From CAIZQW01 sp037133395 (lineage in GTDB: Bacteria > Verrucomicrobiota > Kiritimatiellia > RFP12 > UBA1067), in assembly GCA_037133395.1 (NCBI GenBank), contig JBAXOG010000122.1, positions 1 to 15,334 on the forward strand: a DNA stretch of 15,334 nucleotides, in the 5' to 3' direction. A program made the position numbers and the translations under genes. The notes beneath the pieces are model-generated. The model did not search any database. It worked only from the letters and a program-made list of their open reading frames with translations, and had not been told where the DNA came from. How positions within the stretch are numbered: position 1 is the stretch's first letter; every line of letters starts with the position of its first letter. Shown here piece by piece: positions 1 to 6,980 of the stretch.

Positions 1-1
1 C

Positions 2-1543
2 CTTTCCGCTTATGTCTTCCGGCAGACAGGAAACATTAACGTCGCGCCGTCGTCATTCTACACCAACGGTTCGTTCGCTGTCACCGGCATCCTTCCTAGT
101 ACGAACTTTGCGGCGGAGGTCCTGACTGTCTACCTCAAGGACACCTATATCCAGCAGAGCTATACCGTCCTTGGGACATCCGTCTATCCTGCGGAAACCG
201 GCCACAGCGTCAGCAACTGGTTCGCGAGATACGGCTTGACCAATGCTATCACACTTAAGACGGATATACGCTTGCCTACAGGCATTGTCAAATTATCAAT
301 CACCGGTGAATATGACGCTTACTCTCTTTGCGTGTCAAACAGGGTTACACATGTTTATGATGAAATAATCCGATCTGGTCATGATGAATTCCAAACATCT
401 ATTACTCAATGGCTCTCCCAATATGTTGATTCAAATAATATAAGCGTCGCATATTTGACACAAGCATGTGCAGGAACGGGAGAGATTCACTTCTCGTTTG
501 AATCATCCTATAGTTCTTCTACAGTTTCGTGTGAAGCTAAACAACTATTCACCTCGTATAATCTTCAAGTTGAGGCCGTAACAACTGAAAATCGCCCCTC
601 TGTTTACAATCCAAGCGGTATTGCAGAAGGTGATATAGCTACTTATCAAATTGTTTTTGAACCTGACAATTATCCCAATTCTGGCATCCATTGGTCAACC
701 ACTTCATCAAACATTGAATTTATTAATGGAAACACTGGGCGCACGGTAAATGTGAAGGGTATTACTGCCGCAGATGCACCGTTCACACTTGATATTGACA
801 TCGACGATATTGATTTCCCGACGGGGCAACATCCTTATTTCAAGGGGAAGGTTTTAACTCTGCAAACGCTTGATTTGAATGTCTATATTATCTGTGACGA
901 TGATGGGACTAATCCAGTTGTTTCTAACTCACAAGTAGACGCATGGATAACTGTGGCAAGCAATGTATTTAGACAGGTTGCTATGCCTATACGACAGATT
1001 AGTAACATGTACTACATCAACAAGGCCTCGTGGAAAAATGCCAATACTACAAACATCTTGATGGATATTGTTTCGTACACTAATGTTGCCAACACATTAA
1101 GCATCTATTGCGTAGATAGCCTTTTAAATGGAGAAGCGATGGGCGCTGTTGTACGAGGTACAAATTTAGCTTCAGTAGCAATTAATGGGATTGTAATTTC
1201 CTCTGGCGCAAATGAGTATACGCTCTCGCATGAGATTGGTCATGAATGTAATTTATGTGACATATTAAACGAAATAGGCAGTTTGCCAAGCAACATCCAA
1301 TTTGGTGATGACCTTATTAGACAAGAATGGGTTACGGATGATTGGACAGGCGGAAGCGGCACAGGATTTTATTTTAGAGAACTAACGCAATCTTCGATGA
1401 TGGAAAGACTGGTGATGTTTGGAAAGGAAAACTTTAAAAAAGGCGATATTTCTTTAGGAAATACCTACGGGTTTGATTCACAAGGCAGCAGCATACATGT
1501 TAAGACTGGAATTAACGGCATGGACCGAACACCATTAAATTGA
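2..1543 (+). CDS. C-terminal part of an exported protein with a zinc-metallopeptidase-like domain (5' end outside window)
   Basis: The frame is open from the left edge with no stop, so the TTG at 236 is internal and at least 513 residues lie in the window. Residues about 199-270 (window numbering) look like an Ig-like beta domain, with the phrase WSTTSSNIEFINGNTGRTV. A HEXXH zinc motif, HEIGHECNLCD, falls at residues 410-420 (nt 1229-1261): H410, E411 and H414, with D420 at the position of the third metzincin ligand. The Met pair at 466-467 (SSMMER) is a candidate Met-turn. The usual Gly of HExxHxxGxxH/D is Asn here, which is atypical. Base composition changes abruptly near nt 240 (hand count 133/240 GC before, 95/240 after), suggesting that the C-terminal module was acquired separately. 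No membrane anchor is seen at the C-terminus. Export is inferred from the extracellular-type domains, because the N-terminus is missing. A peptidase role is likely but the substrate is unknown. Confidence 0.75.
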   Translation, partial: LSAYVFRQTGNINVAPSSFYTNGSFAVTGILPSTNFAAEVLTVYLKDTYIQQSYTVLGTSVYPAETGHSVSNWFARYGLTNAITLKTDIRLPTGIVKLSITGEYDAYSLCVSNRVTHVYDEIIRSGHDEFQTSITQWLSQYVDSNNISVAYLTQACAGTGEIHFSFESSYSSSTVSCEAKQLFTSYNLQVEAVTTENRPSVYNPSGIAEGDIATYQIVFEPDNYPNSGIHWSTTSSNIEFINGNTGRTVNVKGITAADAPFTLDIDIDDIDFPTGQHPYFKGKVLTLQTLDLNVYIICDDDGTNPVVSNSQVDAWITVASNVFRQVAMPIRQISNMYYINKASWKNANTTNILMDIVSYTNVANTLSIYCVDSLLNGEAMGAVVRGTNLASVAINGIVISSGANEYTLSHEIGHECNLCDILNEIGSLPSNIQFGDDLIRQEWVTDDWTGGSGTGFYFRELTQSSMMERLVMFGKENFKKGDISLGNTYGFDSQGSSIHVKTGINGMDRTPLN

Positions 1544-1551
1544 GGATAATT

Positions 1552-2331
1552 ATGAAAAAGTATTCAATCGGTAGTTTTCTTGTGTTGATAGTATCAATGG
1601 GATGGGCAAACGAGACTAACTCTCTTAAAAGATTTGAAACTGATTTGCGGAACAGTGCTCTAGTTGATCATCGTCCTAGCGATATCGACACTGTCATGAA
1701 AAAGTGCCAAGCTTTTTATAACTTGGCAGACAGCGAAATTAGAGCTGTCTTAATGCGAGTGATCGGAGATGGCTTGCGAGAGGGCACTAAACAGCCTAAC
1801 TTAGCCACAATACGCGCTATTAAGGCGATTGGCAACTACGGAAACAATGAGACGGGCCTCTTCCTATTAACAATTGCTGATTCCGAAAGACTTAGACCGA
1901 TAAGAAGTGTAGCATTATGCTCCTATCTTAAAATGCAATCTGATGAAGATTTTGCAGCAAAAGTTAAAGAAATCATCTCTGAGAATCCAAAATATGACAA
2001 ATCTCTAAGATACGCTGTTGTAAATTGGGTTTCAGCCATTTACTATGATAAAGCCGATGAAAGACGAAAGAAGGACATCATCCAGACATTTCATCGCATA
2101 ATTCATGAGGAAAAAAACATCACTAATTTTACTGGTCTTGATGAGTTCCTAAGGGAAAAGGATGCTGAGTACGCAAAATCGGAAGAGCGGTTTAAATTGC
2201 TAAAATCGCATTCTCGTAAAATTGAAAAGAAAAATGCCTCCGACATTTATGTTGAAGAGGAGCTTAAGTGGTTTGACAAAGAACGTCCGAAAAAAGAGAC
2301 CGCGATTCCAAACATTTCAATCCAAATTTAG
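1552..2331 (+). CDS. Exported alpha-helical protein of unknown function, partner of the upstream peptidase gene
   Basis: A 259-residue protein. I chose the ATG at 1552 because GAGG lies just upstream and the product then starts with a clean signal peptide (MKKYSIGSFLVLIVSMGWA, likely cut after A19). A TTG at 1540 overlaps the previous stop and would add four residues. The mature protein is mostly predicted helix. It has a middle part (about 85-160) that resembles HEAT-like pairs of helices and a charged C-terminal third rich in Lys and Glu. I see no enzyme motif. It starts 8 nt after the peptidase stop and shares its low GC, unlike the genes further right, so the two probably moved and are transcribed together. 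A chaperone, inhibitor or immunity-like partner of the peptidase is possible but unproven. Confidence 0.75.
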   Translation: MKKYSIGSFLVLIVSMGWANETNSLKRFETDLRNSALVDHRPSDIDTVMKKCQAFYNLADSEIRAVLMRVIGDGLREGTKQPNLATIRAIKAIGNYGNNETGLFLLTIADSERLRPIRSVALCSYLKMQSDEDFAAKVKEIISENPKYDKSLRYAVVNWVSAIYYDKADERRKKDIIQTFHRIIHEEKNITNFTGLDEFLREKDAEYAKSEERFKLLKSHSRKIEKKNASDIYVEEELKWFDKERPKKETAIPNISIQI

Positions 2332-2349
2332 TAAAGGAAAATTGTTAGA

Positions 2350-3250
2350 GTGATACTAAATCTTATTTGCGGGCTTGCGGCAGTCAGTGCCGTTGCAGGG
2401 GACGATTCACGGTTACGCGATATGCTCGCCATAGCGGCGACGAATCAGGGCAGTGCATATCTGGAGGCGCGCGCTGAAATACTTGCGCCCGGAACCAATG
2501 CGCTCCCAGCCCTTGGGCGATGTGCAATTGCGCCAGACCTGACCATGGCAACAGCGGCTTGTCGCCCGCATCTGTTACGAACGCTTGTTGCGAGGTCCCG
2601 ACATTGATGCTCTGCGTCATTGCTCCTGGCGTGATTTGCCTTGGTACGACAAGCAGTGGAAAAACTCCTTACCCGGGCCTGGAGTGAAGATGACAAAGAT
2701 GGCAGTACCGTATCTCGTTAGCTTAGGTCTGTGGTATTACTATGTCGAAATGACATGGAAGACGTCAAGCGAATTAGACCCTCCCCCGTCGCTGAGAATC
2801 AACGAGTATATCCCCTGGTGGGGACGGAAAGCATTGGCAGATCAGATTGAACATGCTTACTTGTGTCGAGCGATGACAGATCGACTCGCAAGAGACGTTT
2901 TCCTTAAAAGACCCGACGCGGTGGCAATATACCAGGAGCTTATCAAGCAAAAAGAGGCCAGTGCGGTTCCGTCTCTGATTATGACGTGCGAAGCCTTCTA
3001 TGCACGCACATGCACTGGCCTTGAGATGCATCCCGGAGAAAACGACGGTGTTCGTCGAGCAATGGTCCAGGACATTCTTAACTTCGCCGACTCTCGCCAC
3101 GCGGATATGCTGGAAAAGTTTATCGCTGGGAATCCCACTCTTGCGCCACTGACCAATAAGTTGGCGGAGGTGCGCGCGCGACCGGCTCCGCCGCCCGTGA
3201 CCGAACCTCCGTTTCGCCTTGGCACAAATGCAGTCATGATTGTGCCGTAG
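2350..3250 (+). pseudogene. Frameshifted first copy of a tandem pair of exported proteins
   Basis: This gene is homologous along its length to the intact gene at 3303-4175. It begins at GTG 2350 with AAAGGAAA at 2333-2340 upstream and encodes a signal peptide ending near AVAG before DDSRL. The reading frame matches the paralogue up to DLT and then breaks. One extra A at 2545 (gacc-A-tggcaa) shifts the frame, which stops at 2605-2607. Removing that base restores TWQQRLVARICYER and runs on to TAG at 3248-3250, giving 299 residues. The restored protein has the family hallmarks GLWYYYVE, FADSRHAD and the proline-rich end RARPAPPPVTEPPFRLG. The extra base is not in a homopolymer, so a genuine inactivating indel is more likely than a read error. 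Function is unknown. Confidence 0.8.
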
Positions 3251-3302
3251 GCCTGCCAGCACGGGTACAGAACGTGCAGCAGGAAGCATGGGAGGAGATG
3301 CC

Positions 3303-4175
3303 ATGAGAATGATGATCTGTTTGATGTGTGGAATTGCTGCGATCTATGCCGCCGCAGACGATTCACGGTTACACAATATGCTCGCTTCAGCGGCGACGAA
3401 TCGGGGCAACGCGTATCTGGAGGCGCGCGCTGAAATTCTTGCGCCCGGGACTAATGCGCTTTCGGCCCTTGGGCGATGCACAATAGCTTCAGACCTGACC
3501 TGGCAGCAACGCCTCATTGCACGTATCTGTTACGAGCGAGTGGCCCGGCTTACAGATATCGAGGCGTTGCGAGCATACAACTGGAGCGCTGATCCGGGTT
3601 ATGATAAGAAATGGGAGAAGTCCATTGTGGGGCCTGGATTTAGGATGAGCTCGCTTGCAGTTTCAAAAATCAGTGAGGTGGGCCTCTGGTATTACTACGT
3701 TGAGCTCACATGGAAAGAAACGGATGAAACGTGCAAAAGCAAGTACACCGATGTCCGCAAAAGGTGGCAGCACTGGTGTCTTAAAGCAGTTAGTGATCAG
3801 CCGGAACGGTATTGGTATCGCTTGGCTGTTGAAGAACGTATGGCGGCATCTCCGTTCTCTTCTTGGCATCAAGGAAGGTATGAGACGTTTTTGCGTGATA
3901 AAGAGCCAGAAGCAGTGCCCATCCTTATGAAGTATTATGATGCAATTAGAAACATATATTCGAGTAACAGAGACGATTGGTATCGTGAGGGCTTTCTTCA
4001 AATAATGGCTTTTGCCGACTCACGCCACGCCGACCTGCTGGAAAAGTTCATGTCTGAGAAACCCGCACTCGAATCGCTAAAAAATCGGCTGGCAGAGGTG
4101 CGTGCGCGACCTGCTCCGCCGCCTGTGACCGAACCTCCATTCCGCCTCGGGAATGAACTGGTTATTGTTAAATAA
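3303..4175 (+). CDS. Exported protein of unknown function, intact second copy of the tandem pair
   Basis: A 290-residue product. ATG 3303 was chosen because GGAGGAG sits 5 nt upstream and the protein then begins with a signal peptide (MRMMICLMCGIAAIYAAA, cut before DDSRL). The in-frame TTG at 3240 lies inside the end of copy 1 and has no such support. The mature protein has a helical N-terminal region with YLEARAEILAPGTNAL, an aromatic block GLWYYYVELTW near the middle, a variable segment, FADSRHADLLEKF, and a proline-rich end RARPAPPPVTEPPFRLG. I recognise no catalytic motif or named domain. The conserved ends and divergent core suggest diversifying selection or recombination between copies. 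It may be transcribed together with the three upstream genes. Periplasmic or surface location is inferred from the signal peptide only. Confidence 0.8.
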   Translation: MRMMICLMCGIAAIYAAADDSRLHNMLASAATNRGNAYLEARAEILAPGTNALSALGRCTIASDLTWQQRLIARICYERVARLTDIEALRAYNWSADPGYDKKWEKSIVGPGFRMSSLAVSKISEVGLWYYYVELTWKETDETCKSKYTDVRKRWQHWCLKAVSDQPERYWYRLAVEERMAASPFSSWHQGRYETFLRDKEPEAVPILMKYYDAIRNIYSSNRDDWYREGFLQIMAFADSRHADLLEKFMSEKPALESLKNRLAEVRARPAPPPVTEPPFRLGNELVIVK

Positions 4176-4178
4176 CTA

Positions 4179-4200
4179 GGAAGGCGATAGTTTGCTTTCC
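4179..4200. terminator. Weak hairpin between convergent genes
   Basis: GGAAGGC (4179-4185) pairs with GCTTTCC (4194-4200) as seven pairs including one G-T, with an 8-nt loop. It lies 3 nt after the + strand stop and 11 nt before the end of the - strand phage gene. Neither side has a strong T run, although the - strand side continues into the A/T-rich stretch tagttatttaac. It may act as a modest bidirectional terminator. Confidence 0.3.
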
Positions 4201-4211
4201 ACTGTTTGAAC

Positions 4212-5144
4212 TTATGCAGGCACCAGCCTGCACTTGCATTTGCATTTAGGCTTGCCCATTGCCTTCCACTCGGCAACGGTCTTGACCTGGCCAGCCCTAT
4301 CCTCGCAGTCAGCGCAATGTTTTCCGTTTTTTGTCTCGCCAAGCACCCACTTGTAAAGCTTTTCATCGCCTGAACGGTTGCGGAGGCTGGTCGCGGGCTT
4401 GTTCCTGCTGATGAAAGTGCCGTTGCTGTCGTACCATGCGCCGTCGATATAGAAACGGGTCTTGGGGACAGCTTGTTTTGCAAGGAAACTTTTGCCGATG
4501 CCTGCGCCGGTTTTCGCATCGGTGGCTGACGTGGACGATAAGCGCTTGAAGCGTTTCTCCTGACGGTCGGCTTCCAACTGCTTGAGCAGGATCTGCGCGG
4601 CTGCCTTACGCGAGGCATTCTTCGCCCTGCGTGCCGCCAGTGCCGATGCTCGGGACGCATTCGTCCAGCGATTCGGGGTCTGCGTTTCTTCAGCGCGGTT
4701 GGTCAGCGGCTGACCGCCTTTGATGTTCGGGTCGTTGGTCAGAGCAACGCTCATGAGCGAACGCGGACGGATACGGTTATCGCCAAGCACTTCACAGTCG
4801 GAAGGTTTCGGAAACACGGGCGAGACAAGGCGGTATTCGCCGCCTTCGACGGCATCCTTGCCTTTGGATGTCCAGCGTACCTTGGCCCAGAGCCCTTCGG
4901 CATCCTCACGCAAAGCGGAGATCCAGCCCGCAGCTTCGCTGGACTTGTCCGTGTCCATGCTGAAGTGGTCGAAGTCGACCAGCAGACCCGGAAAGTTATC
5001 AACAGCGGCTTTCGTTGTGAAATCTTCCGTGATCGCCTTCAGCGCCTCGGCATCAATCACCTGCACAACGCCGGCGCCGGCGTGTGCGAATTCGCCCAGG
5101 GGCGTGACATGGATCCATGCATCCTCGTTAAAATTGAATTTCAT
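4212..5144 (-). CDS. Mu gpI-like phage prohead protease fused to a Cys-rich head-morphogenesis-type tail
   Basis: A 310-residue product. Residues 1-145 match the Mu-like protease (gpI) family: GLLVDFDHFSMDTDKSSEAAGW (53-74, with the D-x-x-H-type core), YRLVSPVF (104-111) and LMSVALTNDPNIKGG (130-144). In phages this enzyme matures the capsid scaffold. Residues 150-200 are a basic, Ala-rich helical linker. Residues 260-310 resemble the C-terminus of SPP1 gp7 / Mu gpF-type minor head proteins: a KLYKW block, HCADCEDRAGQVKT with C277 and C280, and a KCKCKCRL end with C301, C303 and C305. The scaffold-like C-terminus usual for gpI is absent. ATG 5144 has AAAGGA 5-6 nt upstream that overlaps the stop of the preceding gene, so the two were translationally linked. 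No other capsid genes flank it, so this is a remnant unlikely to work alone. Confidence 0.75.
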   Translation of the reverse strand: MKFNFNEDAWIHVTPLGEFAHAGAGVVQVIDAEALKAITEDFTTKAAVDNFPGLLVDFDHFSMDTDKSSEAAGWISALREDAEGLWAKVRWTSKGKDAVEGGEYRLVSPVFPKPSDCEVLGDNRIRPRSLMSVALTNDPNIKGGQPLTNRAEETQTPNRWTNASRASALAARRAKNASRKAAAQILLKQLEADRQEKRFKRLSSTSATDAKTGAGIGKSFLAKQAVPKTRFYIDGAWYDSNGTFISRNKPATSLRNRSGDEKLYKWVLGETKNGKHCADCEDRAGQVKTVAEWKAMGKPKCKCKCRLVPA

Positions 5145-5152
5145 TTTGTCCT

Positions 5153-5602
5153 TTATTTGTAGAGCGATGCCGCGTCAAAGGCCTCGCCGTTTTCAATCGC
5201 TTTTTTAACCTGCGCCTTTGTCATGCGCGGTTCTTTCTTAACATACGTGTCAATACCGCCGCCATGGAGAGAGATCAGCGACATGGCGGTCGCCGTACCG
5301 ACAGGGTTGTCCCGATATTGCTCGTACGCGTCCCTGGCTGACAGCGGAACCAGGTCATAAGGCACATCGCCGACATTGTATGGCTTGCCGTCGATGCCTC
5401 TGCCCTTGGCGAGCGTGTACGCGGTGCCGTACAAAGGCGCCAGCGTGGACCTGATATAACGTCCCGTCACATCGTCCCAGTTGTTGCGCCCCTTGTCGTC
5501 GTAGATCGATTCGGCTTTGCCGCTCGCTCCGACAAACTGTCCGGATATCAGCCGCCCGTTGAGGCAAGGGGGTTGCAATTTGACATTAGACAAATTGGGC
5601 AA
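5153..5602 (-). pseudogene. C-terminal fragment of a large polyvalent phage protein
   Basis: A reading frame of 149 codons from a TTG at 5602, with no ribosome binding site and a stop 2 codons further up. From about NGRLISGQF onward it resembles the C-terminal segment common in very large phage proteins (large polyvalent protein-associated type): GRYIRSTLAPLYGTAYTLA, then VPLSARDAYEQ, then a hydrophobic TAMSLISLHGGGIDTY end. Such proteins normally exceed a thousand residues, so only the tail survives. The first ~12 codons do not fit and probably come from other DNA, which places a deletion or rearrangement boundary near 5565-5580. It is 8 nt from the protease gene and in the same orientation. 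Family assignment is from memory of the motif pattern. Confidence 0.55.
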
Positions 5603-5676
5603 TCGTGTTTACGCTTGAGTGGTTAGATATGCCGCATTCAGAATTGATATGGCTTGTTGATAAATGAATTTGCGGC

Positions 5677-5706
5677 TTGTCTGGCCCCTCCCCAAACAGG
5701 TATACT
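5677..5706 (+). promoter_or_regulatory. Likely sigma70-type promoter for the lipoprotein gene
   Basis: TTGTCT (5677-5682), an 18-nt spacer and TATACT (5701-5706) lie 80 nt upstream of the lipoprotein ATG. The hexamers fit the -35 and -10 consensus well. The promoter is intact although it sits just outside the phage remnant boundary. Confidence 0.45.
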
Positions 5707-5785
5707 TCAGCGCATGATGATGAGTGAGTATGGCTTAATATCGCTTGGTGGATCAATGAGCTTTTCAGAAGAAGGGAACGCAAGA

Positions 5786-6268
5786 ATGAAAACGTCAGTG
5801 TCCATAGTACTGCTTGCAGTTGTTACTGTTGCAATGCTTTGTGTGTGCGGGTGTAAAACTTCCAGTTTGTCAAATTTGAACGCGATACCGATTTTGGAGG
5901 GTATAACCGATGCCGCTGCGCTGGATGCGGTGGCGGCCGCATCGGATACGTCACTCGCACAAAACCGGCGCCTGCCCAGAGGCCCGATACAGTCGTATGA
6001 GGACGGGGTCTGGACTGTGGAGGACAGGAACGCATCTTCCATTGTCGTTGCTTATTCCCTAGGTAGGATCAACGTAACCGTCCGTTACACGGTGGAAGGT
6101 CGTACGCTTGTCCCTTCGGTCATGTCGGCCCAGAACGTCAGGCAAAGCGAGAGCCGTATACACAAGAACGTCATAGCCTGGATCAACCGGCATGCAGCCG
6201 AAATCAAGAGTGCAATGTGGAAGATTAAGTCCAGGGCAGAAGATTCTAAGAACGGAGGTACGCGATGA
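5786..6268 (+). CDS. Small lipoprotein of unknown function
   Basis: A 160-residue product. ATG 5786 was chosen because GAAGGGAA lies 7-8 nt upstream and it yields a lipoprotein signal: Lys, then a hydrophobic stretch, then lipobox V-C-G-C with the lipidated Cys at residue 23. Earlier in-frame codons back to 5654 would bury this signal. After a Ser/Ala-rich tether comes a compact domain with two likely beta strands (SSIVVAYSLGRINVTVRYTV) and a basic helical C-terminus (RIHKNVIAWINRHAAEIKSA). I recognise no enzyme motif. Its last codons overlap the next gene (ATGA at 6265-6268), and the ribosome binding site GGAGG of that gene is inside this one, so the two are translationally coupled and probably act together in the envelope. 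Confidence 0.75.
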   Translation: MKTSVSIVLLAVVTVAMLCVCGCKTSSLSNLNAIPILEGITDAAALDAVAAASDTSLAQNRRLPRGPIQSYEDGVWTVEDRNASSIVVAYSLGRINVTVRYTVEGRTLVPSVMSAQNVRQSESRIHKNVIAWINRHAAEIKSAMWKIKSRAEDSKNGGTR

Positions 6269-6508
6269 TTGTAGATTTTTTTAAAAGGCAGTCGGATAAA
6301 TTAGTTTTGATGGCTATTTTTTTTCGTGCTGTTCTATATTGGCCTGTATTTTCACGCGACTTCTATTTCAAATTCAATGCCTGGCGAGTATAATACTAGT
6401 CGTGAACTTGGAAATATTAAAGACTCCATTTATTCTTTGGAGCGGTCTATTCATATCCCTGACTATAGTAGGGAGCTCCGAAATATTGAGGACAAGTTAA
6501 ATCGATAA
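6265..6508 (+). pseudogene. Small single-pass membrane protein gene, frameshifted at a T8 run
   Basis: ATG 6265 overlaps the lipoprotein stop (ATGA), with GGAGG upstream. As written, the frame gives MIVDFFKRQSDKLVLMAIFF and then goes out of frame after the run of eight T (6317-6324), ending at 6393 after 42 residues. Removing one T gives an 80-residue protein. It has a short cytoplasmic start, one membrane helix (LVLMAIFFVLFYIGLYF) and a polar tail with two similar SREL-NI segments (TSRELGNIKDSI, YSRELRNIEDKL), and stops at 6506-6508. The restored helix is so coherent that this is one gene. The cause could be a mutation, a homopolymer read error or slippage used for expression. Tail helices could form a coiled coil. 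Function is unknown. Confidence 0.7.
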
Positions 6509-6873
6509 CTTTCACCATTGACAACTCCCCTCCACGTGTCACTCTCCTAGACGCAGTGTGCACTGTTCCTTTCCTCCGGCTAATTCCAGGCGGTCTATGT
6601 TGCGTGGGCTATGAAATGTGTGCCGCTGCGTCTTTTCTATTTCTTGGGCTTAAACCCTATCTTCTTGGGTTCCGCTGGCACCACAACCACGACCTCCACC
6701 TTTCTGGCCAGCATGGAATCCCTGATCTCCTGCCAATTTTCCGCCGTCATCCGTGCAAGGACTTTTATTGCGTGCTCGGGGAGGGGGTCTAGCTGTGTCA
6801 CGTTTGCGCCACCGAGGCTGGACATGGAGCTGGGTTGCTCTTGCAGCCTCGTCTCCTACGGTGCGTGAGGGTG
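6509..6873. other. Intergenic stretch with little coding evidence
   Basis: Between the small membrane protein gene and the rhaM operator I see no + strand gene with a ribosome binding site. The only candidate is the doubtful - strand ORF at 6637-6825, described separately. No clear terminator was found after 6508. Confidence 0.5.
6637..6825 (-). CDS. Doubtful small hypothetical protein
   Basis: A 62-residue frame from ATG 6825, with no recognisable ribosome binding site (cccagctcc before the ATG). The predicted product is not random-looking: a helix (HAIKVLARMTAENWQEIRDS), then a valine-rich strand (KVEVVVVVPA) and a basic Lys-rich tail (KKIGFKPKK). A stop lies 11 codons upstream, so it could be the surviving end of a decayed gene, possibly phage-related. 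I do not recognise a family. Confidence 0.3.
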   Translation of the reverse strand: MSSLGGANVTQLDPLPEHAIKVLARMTAENWQEIRDSMLARKVEVVVVVPAEPKKIGFKPKK

Positions 6874-6939
6874 TTGGTCAGAAAACATAAAAAAATGGTC
6901 AGAAACTGTATGGTCGTTTATGCCAGCCTCTGCTATACT
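6874..6939 (+). promoter_or_regulatory. AraC-type activator operator and promoter of rhaM
   Basis: Three TGGTC copies start at 6875, 6896 and 6911. The first two belong to a longer direct repeat, TGGTCA-R-AAA-NNN-TA, with a 21-bp period. The third lies where a -35 hexamer should be: TGGTCG, then 17 nt, then TATACT (6934-6939). The -35 match to TTGACA is poor, as expected for an activator-dependent promoter. The same layout is found before the isomerase gene at 11032, with 36 of 42 positions identical over 6874-6915. Two turns of helix between half-sites fits the AraC family. The regulator at 10077-10955 is the obvious candidate. Confidence 0.75.
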
Positions 6940-6980
6940 CTTAACCATGGTTGATGCAAGTTAAAGCGAAAGGAGATAGT

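Larger units (their letters stand above)
2350..4175 (+). repeat. Tandem gene duplication with conserved ends and divergent middle
   Basis: Two copies of one gene lie head to tail (2350-3250 and 3303-4175). The first roughly 200 nt after the signal peptide and the last roughly 150 nt are very similar at DNA level, while the middle (about residues 115-220) aligns poorly beyond the GLWYYYVE block. The copies are separated by 52 nt holding a strong ribosome binding site, GGAGGAG (3291-3297), for copy 2. Confidence 0.85.

Noticed and set aside
236..543. TTG at 236 as the start of the metallopeptidase gene
   Set aside because: The frame is open to the left edge with coherent protein sequence and no ribosome binding site at 236.
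2774..3366. Two - strand frames opposite the first tandem copy
   Set aside because: The + strand frame aligns with an intact paralogue; the antisense frames show no family features.
3998..4660. 220-codon frame on the - strand
   Set aside because: It overlaps the phage gene in another frame on the same strand and the end of the tandem copy on the other; its composition is Arg/Pro-rich and shadow-like.
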